From positions 7,006,001-7,070,000 of the forward strand of contig CAVNZM010000010.1 of assembly GCA_963693365.1 (NCBI GenBank): a stretch of 64,000 nt of DNA, in the 5' to 3' direction. The first letter of the stretch is position 1; every line of letters starts with the position of its first letter. The stretch is from Amoebidium appalachense. Taxonomy: Eukaryota; Ichthyosporea. A program made the position numbers and the translations under genes. The notes beneath the pieces are model-generated. The model was given only the letters and a program-made list of their open reading frames with translations. It did no database searches and was not told where the DNA came from. Positions 29,575-40,881 of the stretch are shown here, piece by piece.

Positions 29575-30720
29575 GTGAAAAGTTTGTGTGCGTACGCTTT
29601 TGTAAGCATTACCAATAATATGGCTATGCAAAGAGGCCTTTTCCAAGGCAGCCATGGTGCTCACACATTTTCTTTCAGAAGAGAAGACGTAAGTGGTCTG
29701 AACTATGAATGTTACTTCAGAAGCATTGGAACAACGCGTTCCCAAGCTTGTATGCAAGTTGTCAGAACGCAGCGAGTTCGAGTTCGCAGGTGCGGTCGCT
29801 ACTTGCACCAGAAATTTTAGTGCACTTTCTGGCGGAGTTTGATACCTTACCTCATGACCATCCACTGAAACACTCGTTAGAACAATACATGGTTACGCTT
29901 GACCAAACAACTCGTTTAGAACACAAGGTGAGGGTGCGGTTGGAAGGCAGAGTTGCGGGGACCTTTGAGCGGGAAGAAATGTAGTACTGTGTTTGTGTTC
30001 TGAGAACAGTCTCATTGAGGAATCCGAACTTGAGAATCTGCACACAATCGCTGATTCTTTTTGGGAAGAGGGACTTCAACACTGTGCAACATACGAATTA
30101 TGTGAACAGTACCTTTCCACTGTAATCGCGTGACCAATGGTGCAAGACTTAGTCGAAGTACTTCCAATTGTACAGGAAAACGGAGGGAATTGTAGGAAGG
30201 CAAGCACTGGCTTTATAGACGCACTTGCGTACGTACAGAACAACAAAATAGCAGTTAGGGAAGAGGTCAGTACCGGAAACCTAAGGCTTCGGTTCCACAC
30301 GAAGGATTCTCCGCTTTGGCCACAAAATGGACTTCCCGTAATAGTATGCCTGCACTGTAATCGGATTTTGCTATTGTTTGGGCTTTTTGGTACCACGGAT
30401 ATCCTGCAAACTTGTATTTCTTTGTCTTTATTGTCATACGTATTTGTGGTCTTGTCTCGTAGTTCATCCTTTTCATATTGCAAAAGATACCAGCATCCAG
30501 GGATGCTCAAGACATCTTTTTTTCCCTCCTTGCCTCTTCAACTTGTGTCCTGCAGCACCAACTTCCATTGGCATTACATCATTTATGTGCCATGCTCTTA
30601 GCTTCAGGCACTTTTGTAACACATAAGGATATACTAGACATTATCACCAATATGTTTTCATGTACCAGTGGTCATGTGGACCAACCAATAAACGGAATTT
30701 TCATAGTTTTAGGCACCGGC
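29575..30720 (+). pseudogene. Decayed ORF series of unknown family
   Basis: Successive frames read as protein with shifts and a stop. One runs APEILVHFLAEFDTLPHDHP and KHSLEQYMVTLDQTTRLEHK. After a shift near 29975, SLIEESELENLHTIADSFWE and EGLQHCATYELCEQYLSTVI reach TGA at 30130-30132, then PMVQDLVEVLPIVQENGG continues in the same frame to about 30420. A later frame gives SLLASSTCVLQHQLPLALHH. No known family recognised. The LINE tail at 30718 closes it. Confidence 0.4.
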
Positions 30721-30845
30721 GAGCTTATGGCAGTGTCCACGCAATAAAAAGTGTGTAAACCCTTATACGCAGTAGGCCGTCGAATGTGGCTGGGCCTCCG
30801 GCAGTGTTCACGCAATAAAAAGTGTGTAAACCCCCTTATGCATGC
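30718..30845 (+). mobile_element. Two tandem 3' tails of LINE family 1
   Basis: The first tail (about 30730-30764) has GCAGTGTCCACGCAATAAAA and AGTGTGTAAACCC. The second (about 30765-30840) starts CGCAGTAGGCCGTCGAATGT and ends AATAAAAAGTGTGTAAACCC. Both match the 3' UTR of the copy at 19345-20745. No LINE coding sequence is attached. Confidence 0.8.
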
Positions 30846-31574
30846 CGTAGGCAGAGCCTCAGTATTCCAAGCAAAACCCCCCCCATACCTGAGACCGGTC
30901 TCGAGTAAACAGCGTAAACCCCATGACCATATACGGCATACACCAATCGTAATGAGAGCTCGCACAGTCTCCCAATACCACAATCAGAAAGTGATAAGTA
31001 CTCGCGGCCCTGCGCTCGGCCGCGGCGGCGCCTGCTCCCGAGTTATAAAGCATTTTCCGATTTGGCACACTCTCGGTAGAATCACCCTAAACTGTAATGT
31101 ATATGCGCCATATAGGCGGATCCCCCCTGACCACGTACTATCACATATACATCTGATCGACTATGTATGTGTGTACGTACACCTGCCGGCTTTCTGTTTG
31201 CGTCTCTGTTATTCGCCATAATCAGCCATAATTACGCCAAGTTAGCGAAGTTTTTTAACACATAATGTTACATTTAACCAATATAAAGCCTCCTCATACG
31301 TTTACCAAACTACCCCCGCCACGCACACATCATGCATATGTAGCTAGCGTATATGTAGCCTACAGGTCAGCCGCGGCTCAAGAAATTGAACGTTCAAGTC
31401 CTTTTTTAATGAAATTTAATATTTTTAATGCATAATGTCTTTGCCGTCGACGCAACTATTGACGTTCTATAGTAGACTTGTAGAATTATAGCAGTTATAG
31501 TACGTGCATTTCTCTTCGGAAAGCATAATACTATTAACCCAACATGGATATCCTTGGAATACTAGGAACCCAAC
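30846..31574. other. No gene seen; duplicated start-codon context at its end
   Basis: Unique sequence. At the end, ACCCAACATGGATATCCTTG occurs twice, 31 bp apart (31537-31556 and 31568-31587). The second copy holds the ATG used by the next gene; the first ATG leads to a short out-of-frame ORF that ends at TGA. Confidence 0.6.
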
Positions 31575-31933
31575 ATGGATATCCTTGATGACTTGGCAGA
31601 AGACCAGTTTGACCGTGGCATACAGGTGAGGTTTTGTGGGGATAGCTGGGGCATACAGGTGTATGCATGTCTTCGATGTACCCATTCTTCACAGTGTCAC
31701 TCTAAGCAACAAGTGTTTTCTTCCTCCTGCAGAATACACACTATTGTGACGTGAAACTGTTGACTAAGAACACGCGCGGGTTTGTAAAGGCTACATATAT
31801 AACTAGCGCACACCACACACCCACACCCGCACACACGCACACACTCACCAACACAGACACACACACACACACACACGCGTTGCAGCACACACACACACGT
31901 TGCAGCACACACACACACACGTTGCCGCACAAA

Positions 31934-32032
<99 letters not shown>

Positions 32033-32780
32033 GCACAAACACACACACACGCACACGTATGTCCAGACGTTTAGCACTTGTGCTGAATTTACATCTCGGG
32101 CAGAAACAGGCACACCCACAAACACACAAACCACAAAAGGTCGGTTGCAAGCAGGGATCGTACAGCACCATAGGCATGCGTGTCCTCCAGAACACAACAG
32201 ACTTATGTTCGTTTTTGACCACCGAGACTGAAATGCACACTTTGATGTGTTTGCTATTCATGTTCCAGGCACAACTGTGTACTCTGTCTCATCATTCACT
32301 CATGGGCCCTCTTTTCTGTGTCCACCTTAACAGGCCTGGCGGGCTGCTTTAAGACCGAACCGGGAAGGCAAGTTTGAGGAGATGAAAGGGTTGGACCATT
32401 ATCGGGATGAAGACAAGTCGTGCACGGAGGAGGGTGCACGGTCCTTTTTGGCCCAGTTTGCTTCTCGCCCTAGGGAGTGGCTTTCAACACCTCCGTTTAT
32501 GCCGACTTCAGTGAGGCCCGAGACATTATCGGTTGGGGTGACTACTATCGCACAAGCGACCAATGGACCATTTGGGGTAAATTTGGCTCGCTTTTTCCTT
32601 TCTTTGACGACTACGGTTTCAACCTCACAGTTTCGGCAAAAAGAGCAGAGGGGGAAGGACGACCTGCCATTCGAAAACAAGCTTTGCCCCAATGTCGCTA
32701 ATTTTTTCAGGCCTGTGTCCACTGAGGTCGGTGATGTAGTAAGAGCAATCAGTGACCGCTTGGTTGTTCGCTACCTTAAG
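31575..32780 (+). CDS. First three exons of an unidentified gene
   Basis: Exon 1 is 31575-31625 ([17 protein letters not shown], donor GTGAGG). Exon 2 is 31733-31783 ([17 protein letters not shown], acceptor CCTGCAG, donor GTAAAG). Exon 3 is 32334-32780 ([20 protein letters not shown], then [20 protein letters not shown]). All junctions are phase 0. Exon 3 stays open for 149 codons to [11 protein letters not shown], with a weak donor GTTTTA. A second frame inside exon 3, from a CCCTAG acceptor near 32480, also looks protein-like ([20 protein letters not shown]) but hits a stop at 32699-32701. The intron after exon 2 is mostly (CA)n. The 3' end is not found. Family not recognised. Confidence 0.5.
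31830..32060. repeat. Intronic (CA)n with ACGTTGC(A/C)G interruptions
   Basis: (CA)n in which the short unit CACGTTGCAGCACACACACA is repeated near 31878-31925, followed by uninterrupted CA to about 32018. Confidence 0.85.
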
Positions 32781-32789
32781 GTTTTACCC

Positions 32790-33163
32790 CGTCCAGCCCC
32801 CCCCCCCACCCCCATTCACCCCCTCATCCCCCCCTCTAGCCCCCCCCCCCCCCCCCCCCCCCCCCACCGCTGCGACCATTAAAAAAACAGACTCACAAGC
32901 ACACCTGGTGTTGACAAGTAGCTCTCCATTTCAACCCCCCCCCCTCACGCCTCCCTGCCCGATTCCCACCATCGCCTCTTTCCCTCACGCACACATGTGT
33001 TTTATGTGATTGATGTGTCGCTCTCCTTTTCTTTCACCACACCACTTCTTCCCTCTTCTTCCCTCTCCTCCCCCCCACCTCCCTTCGTCCTTCCTTTCCC
33101 CTCACAACACCCTCTTTCTCTCTCTCCCTCTCCTTCTCCCTCCCTCCCTCCCTCTCTCCCTTC

Positions 33164-33207
<44 letters not shown>

Positions 33208-33341
33208 CCCCCCCACCCCCCCCCACCCCCCCCACTCCCGTTCCCCCCTCTCTACCCTCTAAATCTCTCCAACGTTTGTGCCTTCTCTTCCTCTCCCCCT
33301 CCCTTTCCCTCTCTACACCTCTCTCTCTCTCTCTCTCTCCC

Positions 33342-33402
<61 letters not shown>

Positions 33403-34185
33403 CTCCCCCCCCCCCCCCCCCTTGCCTCTCTTCCTCCCTCCCCCCTCACTCTTTCTGTCCCCCCCCCCCCCCCCCCCCCCCCCCTCTCTCTCCAGTACAT
33501 ACACACTATGTCTCCTTTTCCACTCCTCCAGCTGCGCTCTTTCTCTCTCATTCCCTCTACTACTCTATCTTCTCCCCCGAGGTATTTCCTCCCCTCTCCA
33601 CTTTCCTTACATCCGTTAATCCCCTTTCCCCTCTATCCTTCACTTTTCACACCCCCTATTACCACTCTCTGACACCCCCCCCCCCCCCCCCCCCCCCCCC
33701 CCTTTTTCCGGTTCCTCCCGCTCATCATTTCATTGTTGTGTATAATTTCTCCTTTGATGTATGCTATCCCCCCCCCCCCCCCCCCCCCTTCATGGTTCCT
33801 TACTCTCATCAGATCATGCTCTTTTATCGTTGTCTTCTATAATGTCCTTCTTTCATGTTTGCTTCCTAACCCCCTTCCCCCCCCCCCCCCCCCCCCCCCC
33901 CCCCCTTCCCATGGGCCTGCGTTGACCGATTGTCTTTCTCTTCTCTCAGACACTTGCTTTCTTGTTCCCCCCCCCCCGCCCCTCTTTCCCTAGCCATCCC
34001 TCTCTCCTCTTTCTCCTTTCCCACTCGTCTCTTATTATGTCTTACCTTCCCGTCCTCCCCCCCCCCCCCCTTCCCCCCCCCCCCCCCCTCCCCCCCTCCC
34101 CCCCCTTTCCTCTGGATCTTTCCCCCTTCTCCCTCTCTCCTCCCTTGTCTTCCTATCTCTCCATTGTCTTCCTCTCCCTGCCCGC
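32790..34185. repeat. C- and CT-rich block
   Basis: Almost wholly pyrimidine on the plus strand: C tracts near 32838-32866, 33405-33421, 33460-33483, 33676-33702, 33770-33788 and 33870-33905, with (CT)n at 33169-33203 and 33320-33390. Two short AT-rich islands near 33725-33765 and 33805-33865 resemble the SINE-C 3' module. Confidence 0.85.
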
Positions 34186-36116
34186 GTGACGTTTTTTCTC
34201 ACATCCTCCGGCCTTTTTTTCGCTGATGATATTGTCTTAGTCACTCACGATCCTTCTATCATGAATAACATGCTTTCTCGAGTAGATGACTGGTGTTTCC
34301 GAAATTTCATGAAAATTGGGATAGATAAATGCGGCACCTTTTCTTCCAATGCACAGTACACTCTGAACAATCAACCTATCCCAATCGTGTCCTCCTATGA
34401 CTATTTAGGTATTCCTTTCACCTCTAAGGGTATCTGGTTTGAGCGCCTTTTGACTTCGCGCATTTCTCGTGCGCATGGTCGCTTACATATCTATCAAGGA
34501 ATATTCGTAAATATCTTTAATATTCATCCTGCAAATTTGCTCACTCTTTATAAAGTTTTTCTTCGTCCATGTTTCGAATATGGCCTCCCGTTACTCTTGT
34601 GTGCCCCTCCACGGCAACAGTGCGCGGCTCTTCCGGAATTCGATTCCTTTCAGGGTGAATTCATCCAGTTTATTTCTCGAACCTCGCGTAGGCATCCTTT
34701 GGCGGCTCCCTTGCTGAGTGTTTTTGGTCTCCCTCCGGCGCGCCAGTTGAATGAATTAGGACTTCGCGTTTGTTCTCATTTGGTTAGGCTTCCTTCTTAT
34801 CATCCTTTGTTGCAATTCTTTCCTTCTTTAGCACCTGTTCCCGGCATTTCTAATGGTTCGGTTCGTGTGACAAGCCAGATTGCCAGATTGCCAGATTTTT
34901 GTTTACCGGTAAAATTCAGCCATTCAGATCGAGCCATTATAAAAATATATTTCGTATTAATGCCAGAAGGTTATCCACCCCCTTTCCAGATGCCGGATTT
35001 TAGAAAGGGGGGGGGGGGGGGGGGTTTCCAGATGACGGCCGTGCAGGGATTGGGTAACCCAGGCCGCCAGAATGCAAGCGTAACCAATCAGCAGGTGCCT
35101 CCACAAAGGCTGCTTGGCCGTGTGACACAGCGTACGACAAAACGACAAAACGATACCTGTCACAACCGTAGTGTTGACAAAAGAGACGATTCCCTCTTCC
35201 TTTCATCTGATTTATTTGTATTTTTATTTGCGGATAACTCTCTTTCGCCCTCGTCTGTACCTTGCCCTTTGTCTTTTCCTTGTAGGGTCTCTCTTGAGAC
35301 AGGAAAATGGGCGACCCAGATGAACACCACCGGCGGGTTGTGGCTACTATATTGCTCCTAACGTGTTACTCCGCCGCATTTTTGGCCTATACGTCCATAA
35401 ACGCAACCGCTCTGGATCACACGCCTGCGTACTACCTAACTCGACCCTCTTTACTCCATCCCAAAATCGAGGAAACGCCTTGGTCCCGTTTGTGGTAAGG
35501 ATGCGCCAGACACAGTCATTCCACTTTTGGCCTTGTGTCTCTCCCACTGTCTCCATGCATCTTTCATTGACTAAGCATGCATGCATGCCAACACAGGCTC
35601 AAACGCACATGTGCACCCATGCATCCACGCAAACCCAAACCCGCACACACACCCACATACAAGCTTGCGAGCGCAGCACACACACACAGACACACACAGA
35701 CACACACACACACACGCACACACACACCCACACACTCAACATGCCTTAATGCGTGCACGCGAGCACACACGAACACACACGCACACATACACACACACAC
35801 GCCGTGACATCCACCTGCGCGCATGCGTGCACGCGCGCACACACACACACACGTATTCACACACACACACACTCTCTCTCTCCGACTCTCCCTCCCTCCC
35901 TGTCCCTCTCTCTCTCTGTCTCTTTCTCTCTGTCCTAACAGGCCTCTAGTTTATCTCACACGTGCACACACACACCCTTCAATACGCGCACATAAGCGCA
36001 CGCGAGCACACACACACACACACAAGCCCGCGCGCGCGCATGCACACATACACAAACACTCGTACGTGTGCACGCGTGATGTGGGCACCCACCCGCCCAC
36101 ACACACACACGCACAC

Positions 36117-36174
<58 letters not shown>

Positions 36175-36294
36175 CGTGCCACAGCCTGTGACACACAAGC
36201 TCACTCTGAGACACACACACACACAGACACACACACACACGCACACACACATACACCCCCCCCCCCCCCCTTTCCACACACAAACACGATACAT

Positions 36295-36329
<35 letters not shown>

Positions 36330-36389
36330 CACACAAACAAACACACACTGTGACACACACAACACACACACACACACTGTGACACACAC

Positions 36390-36471
<82 letters not shown>

Positions 36472-36489
36472 TTAACACACACACACACG

Positions 36490-36548
<59 letters not shown>

Positions 36549-37466
36549 ACACACGCACTTACATGCCCCCCCTCCCCTCTCCCGGGCCCTTCGCCGTACG
36601 ATTAGCTCCGTGGTGGTCTTTCAAGTGTAGAATGCACGGGGACCTTACCCAAGTATGGGGTGGAGTGTGTGGGTGTGTGGGGTGTCGGTGGGTCGGAATG
36701 TGTGCCAGTGGGGGTGTGGGAGCGCGTGCGTGTGTGTGCATGTGCGCTTTGTATGGGTATGTGTGTGCGTGTGTGCGTGCTTGCGTGCGTGCGTACCTGG
36801 TTGCCTGCGTGCGTGCGTGCTTGCGTAGCCTTCGCCAATTTGCGGTTCGTGTAGCTCGATGATTTTAGCAAAATCTGCGTAAAAATCACGGGGAAAATTC
36901 ATGTTCGTGTTCTTCGTCTCGTTTTACACGCAGCCTTTTTCGGTGGCAAGAGGTTTTGTTGACCTTTTATGGGTCTTGTTTTTATGGAAGAGCAACTTTG
37001 GAATGCTGACGTGCGTATAAAAAGCATTCATTCTACATTCGCTGCTTCTCATATGTAACTGTGTCTTTTTTGTTAGTTTTGCAGACTGTTGAAGGAAGTA
37101 ACTTTCCGTGTCCATCTTTCAACCATTTCGTTTCTAAAACATTGGGCGGAGAGAAAGTATAGGACGCATGAGGGCTAGCCTGTTCACATAAAAGTTTTAT
37201 GGAGCTGTTTCGGCTTTTTATTGGCCGGGTATTCGAAGGCTTTTTAACGTGTGTAGTTGACAGTTTGACAGGCCGAAAAGAACGTGCTCTTTGCACCATT
37301 CTTGCATCTTTCGGGTTGTTTCCTGTCAAGTACGCTGTCAAGTACACATGCACGCACACTCGAAAGCACGCACGCACATACGCACAGACGCGCGGACGCA
37401 CGCACGCACGCACACACACACACACACACACACACCACATACACACACACACACAAACACACACAC

Positions 37467-37511
<45 letters not shown>

Positions 37512-38345
37512 CGCACACACACAAGCACACACACACACACACATACATGTAGTAAGCACGCTCGCACGCACGCACGCACGCACGCACACACGCACGCACA
37601 CACGCACGCACCCATCCACCTTAAACAAAATTTGGCACCCTAAAAATCTGGCAATCTGGCAATCTGGCGTCACACGAACCGAACCAATGTTTGTGCGAAA
37701 TGTCCTATGTCCTATCCCCAATCTCTCTCCCATTCCGAGATATCCTTTTAAATACTTATCTCCTTTATTTTTCTCTTCTACTAGTTATCAGCAGTATGTT
37801 ATTTGGTTTCATACTCAATATCCTTTGCTTCATCGTTGTGATAAAGAGTATCATGGTAGGGCTCTTGAGCCTGTGCTTCTTTATATATTAGAGACTCGTC
37901 TATTTTCTTAACAATCGTTGTGTAAATTAGCTACTTATATTTATCCTTCCTCTCGTAAACCTACCACACTTACCCATTTTGCAATTCTAACCCCTCCTTG
38001 TGGCATAGCTTGGAAATGTTTATTTTGGCGCTGTAACCATTGTTTTTATAAATGTTTGTGCCACTTTTGTGCAGAACCTTTTTCTCGTAAACACTTAGAT
38101 AGATGTATTATTTATCTCAGATTATTCCGTTAGAAATTAGAAGACTGGCTCATTTAGATAATCCTGCTATTACGTCTATTGACTATCTGTTGAACCACGG
38201 TATGTTTAATGAATTTTCTAGGGTGTATGATTATTTAAGTCGTTATCTCCTCCGTATCCGAGAGTGAGGGCTTTTGTATTTTCTTCTCGAGATATCGGTG
38301 ATATCTCGATGGCTTCTATTTTGCTGAGCATATCAATAAAGTCAT
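34186..38345 (+). mobile_element. 5'-truncated LINE, family 2, split by a terminal-inverted-repeat element
   Basis: The left part (34186-34854) reads LFFADDIVLVTHDPS (intact F-A-D-D catalytic motif), then FMKIGIDKCGTFSS and YDYLGIPFTSKGIWFERLLT, as in non-LTR reverse transcriptases. The inserted element occupies 34855-37685. The right part continues with YPFKYLSPLFFSSTSYQQYV and LLHRCDKEYHGRALEPVLL, an in-frame TAA at 37909-37911, then the Cys/His segment CNHCFYKCLCHFCAEPF, then a frameshift to AITSIDYLLNHGMFNEFSRV and a TGA near 38266. The 3' end contains ATCAATAAAGTC near 38335. Overall organisation matches family 1 but the sequence is well diverged. Confidence 0.85.
34855..37685. mobile_element. 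2.8 kb terminal-inverted-repeat DNA transposon (non-autonomous)
   Basis: Terminal inverted repeats of about 45 bp start GGTTCGGTTCGTGTGAC at both ends, followed by three tandem GCCAGATT units and TTTTT; the left end has two extra A bases. AAT flanks both ends (34852-34854 and 37686-37688), a likely 3 bp target-site duplication. Removing the element restores adjacency of the LINE halves. The interior holds a G tract (35008-35024), a large CA-rich region (35600-36560) and AT-rich sequence. I see no transposase. A 63-codon ORF at 35307-35498 starts MGDPDEHHRRVVATILLLTC and has one hydrophobic segment; its status is unclear. Confidence 0.8.
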
Positions 38346-38384
38346 TATAAAAAAGTTCTTTTCAATGTGGGGGGATGACAAGAG

Positions 38385-38706
38385 GTTGGTTTGGGGGGGA
38401 AGGGGGGGGGGGGGGGGGGGGGGGGGGGGGGCTGATGAGGAATCTGATGGGGGGGAAGGGGTCTGATGGGGGGTCGGATGGGGAGAGGGGGGGGGGGGTC
38501 GGGGGTGTCTGATGGAGGGGGAGGAGTCTGATGAGGAGTCGGATGGGGGGTCTGATGGGACAAGGGGGTAGGGGGATGGGCTGATGGGGAGGGGGGTCTG
38601 ATGAGGAGTCTGACAGGGTGTCAGATGGGGGTAGGGGTCTGATAAGTGGTCAGGTGTGGGAGGGTGGTCTTTTATGCGAATTGTAATGAAGGGCGTGGAG
38701 CCAAAT

Positions 38707-38739
<33 letters not shown>

Positions 38740-39357
38740 ACAATAGGACTAATGGGAGGAGGGGGGGCGGGGGGTGATTGGAGGTTGTATGAGAGGTGGG
38801 GGGTCTGATGAGGAGTCTGAAGGGGGGGGGGGGGGGGGGTCTGATGAGGAGTCTGATAGGGGGTCGAATGGGGGTGGAGGGTCTGTTGAGGGGTTTGATG
38901 GCGGGAGGGGGAGGGGGGGGGCTGACGAGTGATCTGATGACGTGTGGGATGGGGGTGGGGGGTCAGATGACAGGTTGAATGGGGGGGGGGGGGGGGTCTG
39001 ATGAGGGGTCTGATGGGGGGAGGGGAGAGGGGGGTCTGATGACGTGTCTGACAGGGAATCGGATGGGGGTGAGGGGTCTGATGAGGGGGGGGGGGGGGGG
39101 CGAGGGGGGGTCTGATGAGGGGTCTGATGACGTGTCTGATATGGGGTCGGATGGGGCTGGGGGGTCTGATGATGGGTCTGATGAGGGAGGGGGGGGGGGG
39201 GGTGGGGGGGGTCTGGTGAGGGGTCTGATGGGGGGTCTGACGAGGTGTGTGGTAGGGGGAGGAATGGGGTAGAGGGTCTCTCATTGGTGGTCAGGTTGAC
39301 GGATTCTCATGCGCATTGTCATGCAGGGTATGGAGTCGAAGGGTGGAGGGGGGGGGG

Positions 39358-39395
<38 letters not shown>

Positions 39396-40033
39396 CTGGG
39401 TGTGAGGTTGTCGTGTGGAGGGTGATTAGAGGTTGAGGGGTAAGGGGTATGATGAGGAGTTTTGTGGGGGGGGGGAAGGGGGGGGAGGGGGGGGGGGGAG
39501 GGGGTCTGATGAGGTGTCTGATAGGGGGTCGGATGGGGGTGGAGGGTCTGATGGGAGGGGGGGGGGGGGGGGGGGGAGGGGGTTCTGATGAGGGATCTGA
39601 TGACGTGTCTGATAGGGGGTCGGATGGGGGTGGGGGGTCTGATGATGGGTCTAATGGGGGAGTCGGGGGGGGGGGGGGGGGGGGGGGGGTCGTGTGGGGG
39701 GTGATTAGAGATTGGATGAGGGGTGGGGGGTATGATGAGTTGTCTGATGGGGGGTCGTCGGATACGGGTGGAGGGTCTGATGAGGGGTCTGATGGGAGAG
39801 AGAGGGGGGGGGGGGGGGGGGTTCTGATGAGGGATGAGCTGATGACGCGTCTGATAGGGGGTCGGATGAAGGTGGGGGGTCTGATGACAGGTTGGATGGG
39901 GGGGGGGGGTAGGGGGAGGGTCTGATGAGGGGTCTGATGGGGGGGAGGGGGGGGGGGGGGAGTCTGATGAGGGGTTGATGACCTGTCTGATAGGGGGTCG
40001 GATGGGGGTGGGGGGTCTGATGATCGGTCTGAT

Positions 40034-40067
<34 letters not shown>

Positions 40068-40640
40068 CTGATGAGTTGTCTGATGGGGGGTCGTCGGATA
40101 GGGGTGGAGGGTCTGATGAGGGGTCTGATGGGAGAGAGAGAGGGGGGGGGGGGGGGGGGGGTTTCTGATGAGGGATCTGATGACTTGTCTGATAGGGGGT
40201 CGGATGGGTCTGTTAGGGGGTACGATGGGGGAGGGTGGAGGGGAGGGGGGAGGGGGGGCCCTGATCAAGGGTCTGATAGGGGGTCGGATGGGGGTGGCAA
40301 GTCTGGTGAGGGGTCGGCGGGGGGGGGGGGGGGGGGTCTGATGAGTTGTCTGGTAGGGGTTTGGATGGGGGAAGGGAGGCTGATTCGTGGTCGGGGGGGG
40401 GGGGGGGGGGGGTCTCATGCGGATTGTCATGAAGGGTGTGGAAAGGGGGACGGATCAGGGATAGGGGGTCGTTTTTTCTTTGTTTTTTTTTTTTTTTTTT
40501 TTTTTTTTGGGAGGGGGGGGGGGGAGGGGGGGGGGGGGGGGGGGGATCTGATAGGGTGTCTGATGGGCGGGGGGGTGAATGGGGTTACTGACAAGGAGGA
40601 GGGGGGGGGGGAGGGGGGGGGGGGGGGGGGGATATGCAGG
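38385..40640 (+). repeat. G-rich satellite with GTCTGATGAGG units
   Basis: About 2.2 kb of short units GGGGTCTGATGAGGGGTCTG, GGGTCGGATGGGGGTGG and ATGACGTGTCTGATAGGG, separated by G tracts of 10-40 bases. A second-level marker, CTCATGCGNATTGTCATG followed by AAGGGTGTGGAGTCGAA, recurs near 38671, 39305 and 40410 and marks larger units. A T tract lies at about 40486-40508. Confidence 0.9.
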
Positions 40641-40695
40641 GGTTGCTCGACGGGCCCCAGGCAAAAAGCGTGGTGTTCAACGCTCCAGTGCTGAC

Positions 40696-40881
40696 CAGCA
40701 GATGATAAAAGAGGCGATTGATTACCAGCCAACCACGTAAACTGCGGAGTAGGATGATATCGTAGGACGTCGCAAGCTGCACCGTGGGTATTTCATCTTT
40801 GAGTTTGGAGGCATAGTCTAAGAGCAGAATGTAACGCCGTGCACTGTGAAAAATTGCATTTTGTATGCTTTGTAACCCCAT
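40696..40881 (-). CDS. First exon of an unidentified gene
   Basis: 62 codons run from ATG (40881-40879) to donor GTCAGC. The sequence is MGLQSIQNAIFHSARRYILL, then LDYASKLKDEIPTVQLATSY and DIILLRSLRGWLVINRLFYH. It is mostly helical and looks like genuine coding sequence in a simple-repeat neighbourhood. An AT-rich region with TTATAATGACAACC lies just upstream. Further exons would have to lie beyond the satellite at 38385-40640; none is visible. Family not recognised. Confidence 0.5.

Noticed and set aside
32477-32701. Alternative frame [20 protein letters not shown] as the true exon 3
   Set aside because: It stops at 32699 with no matching donor, whereas the other frame is open for 149 codons and phase-compatible with exon 2. 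Not fully excluded.
38385-40430. Long Pro/Ser/His or Gly/Asp-rich frames across the G-rich satellite
   Set aside because: Open because the repeat lacks stop codons in some frames; no start context, splice sites or non-repeat sequence.
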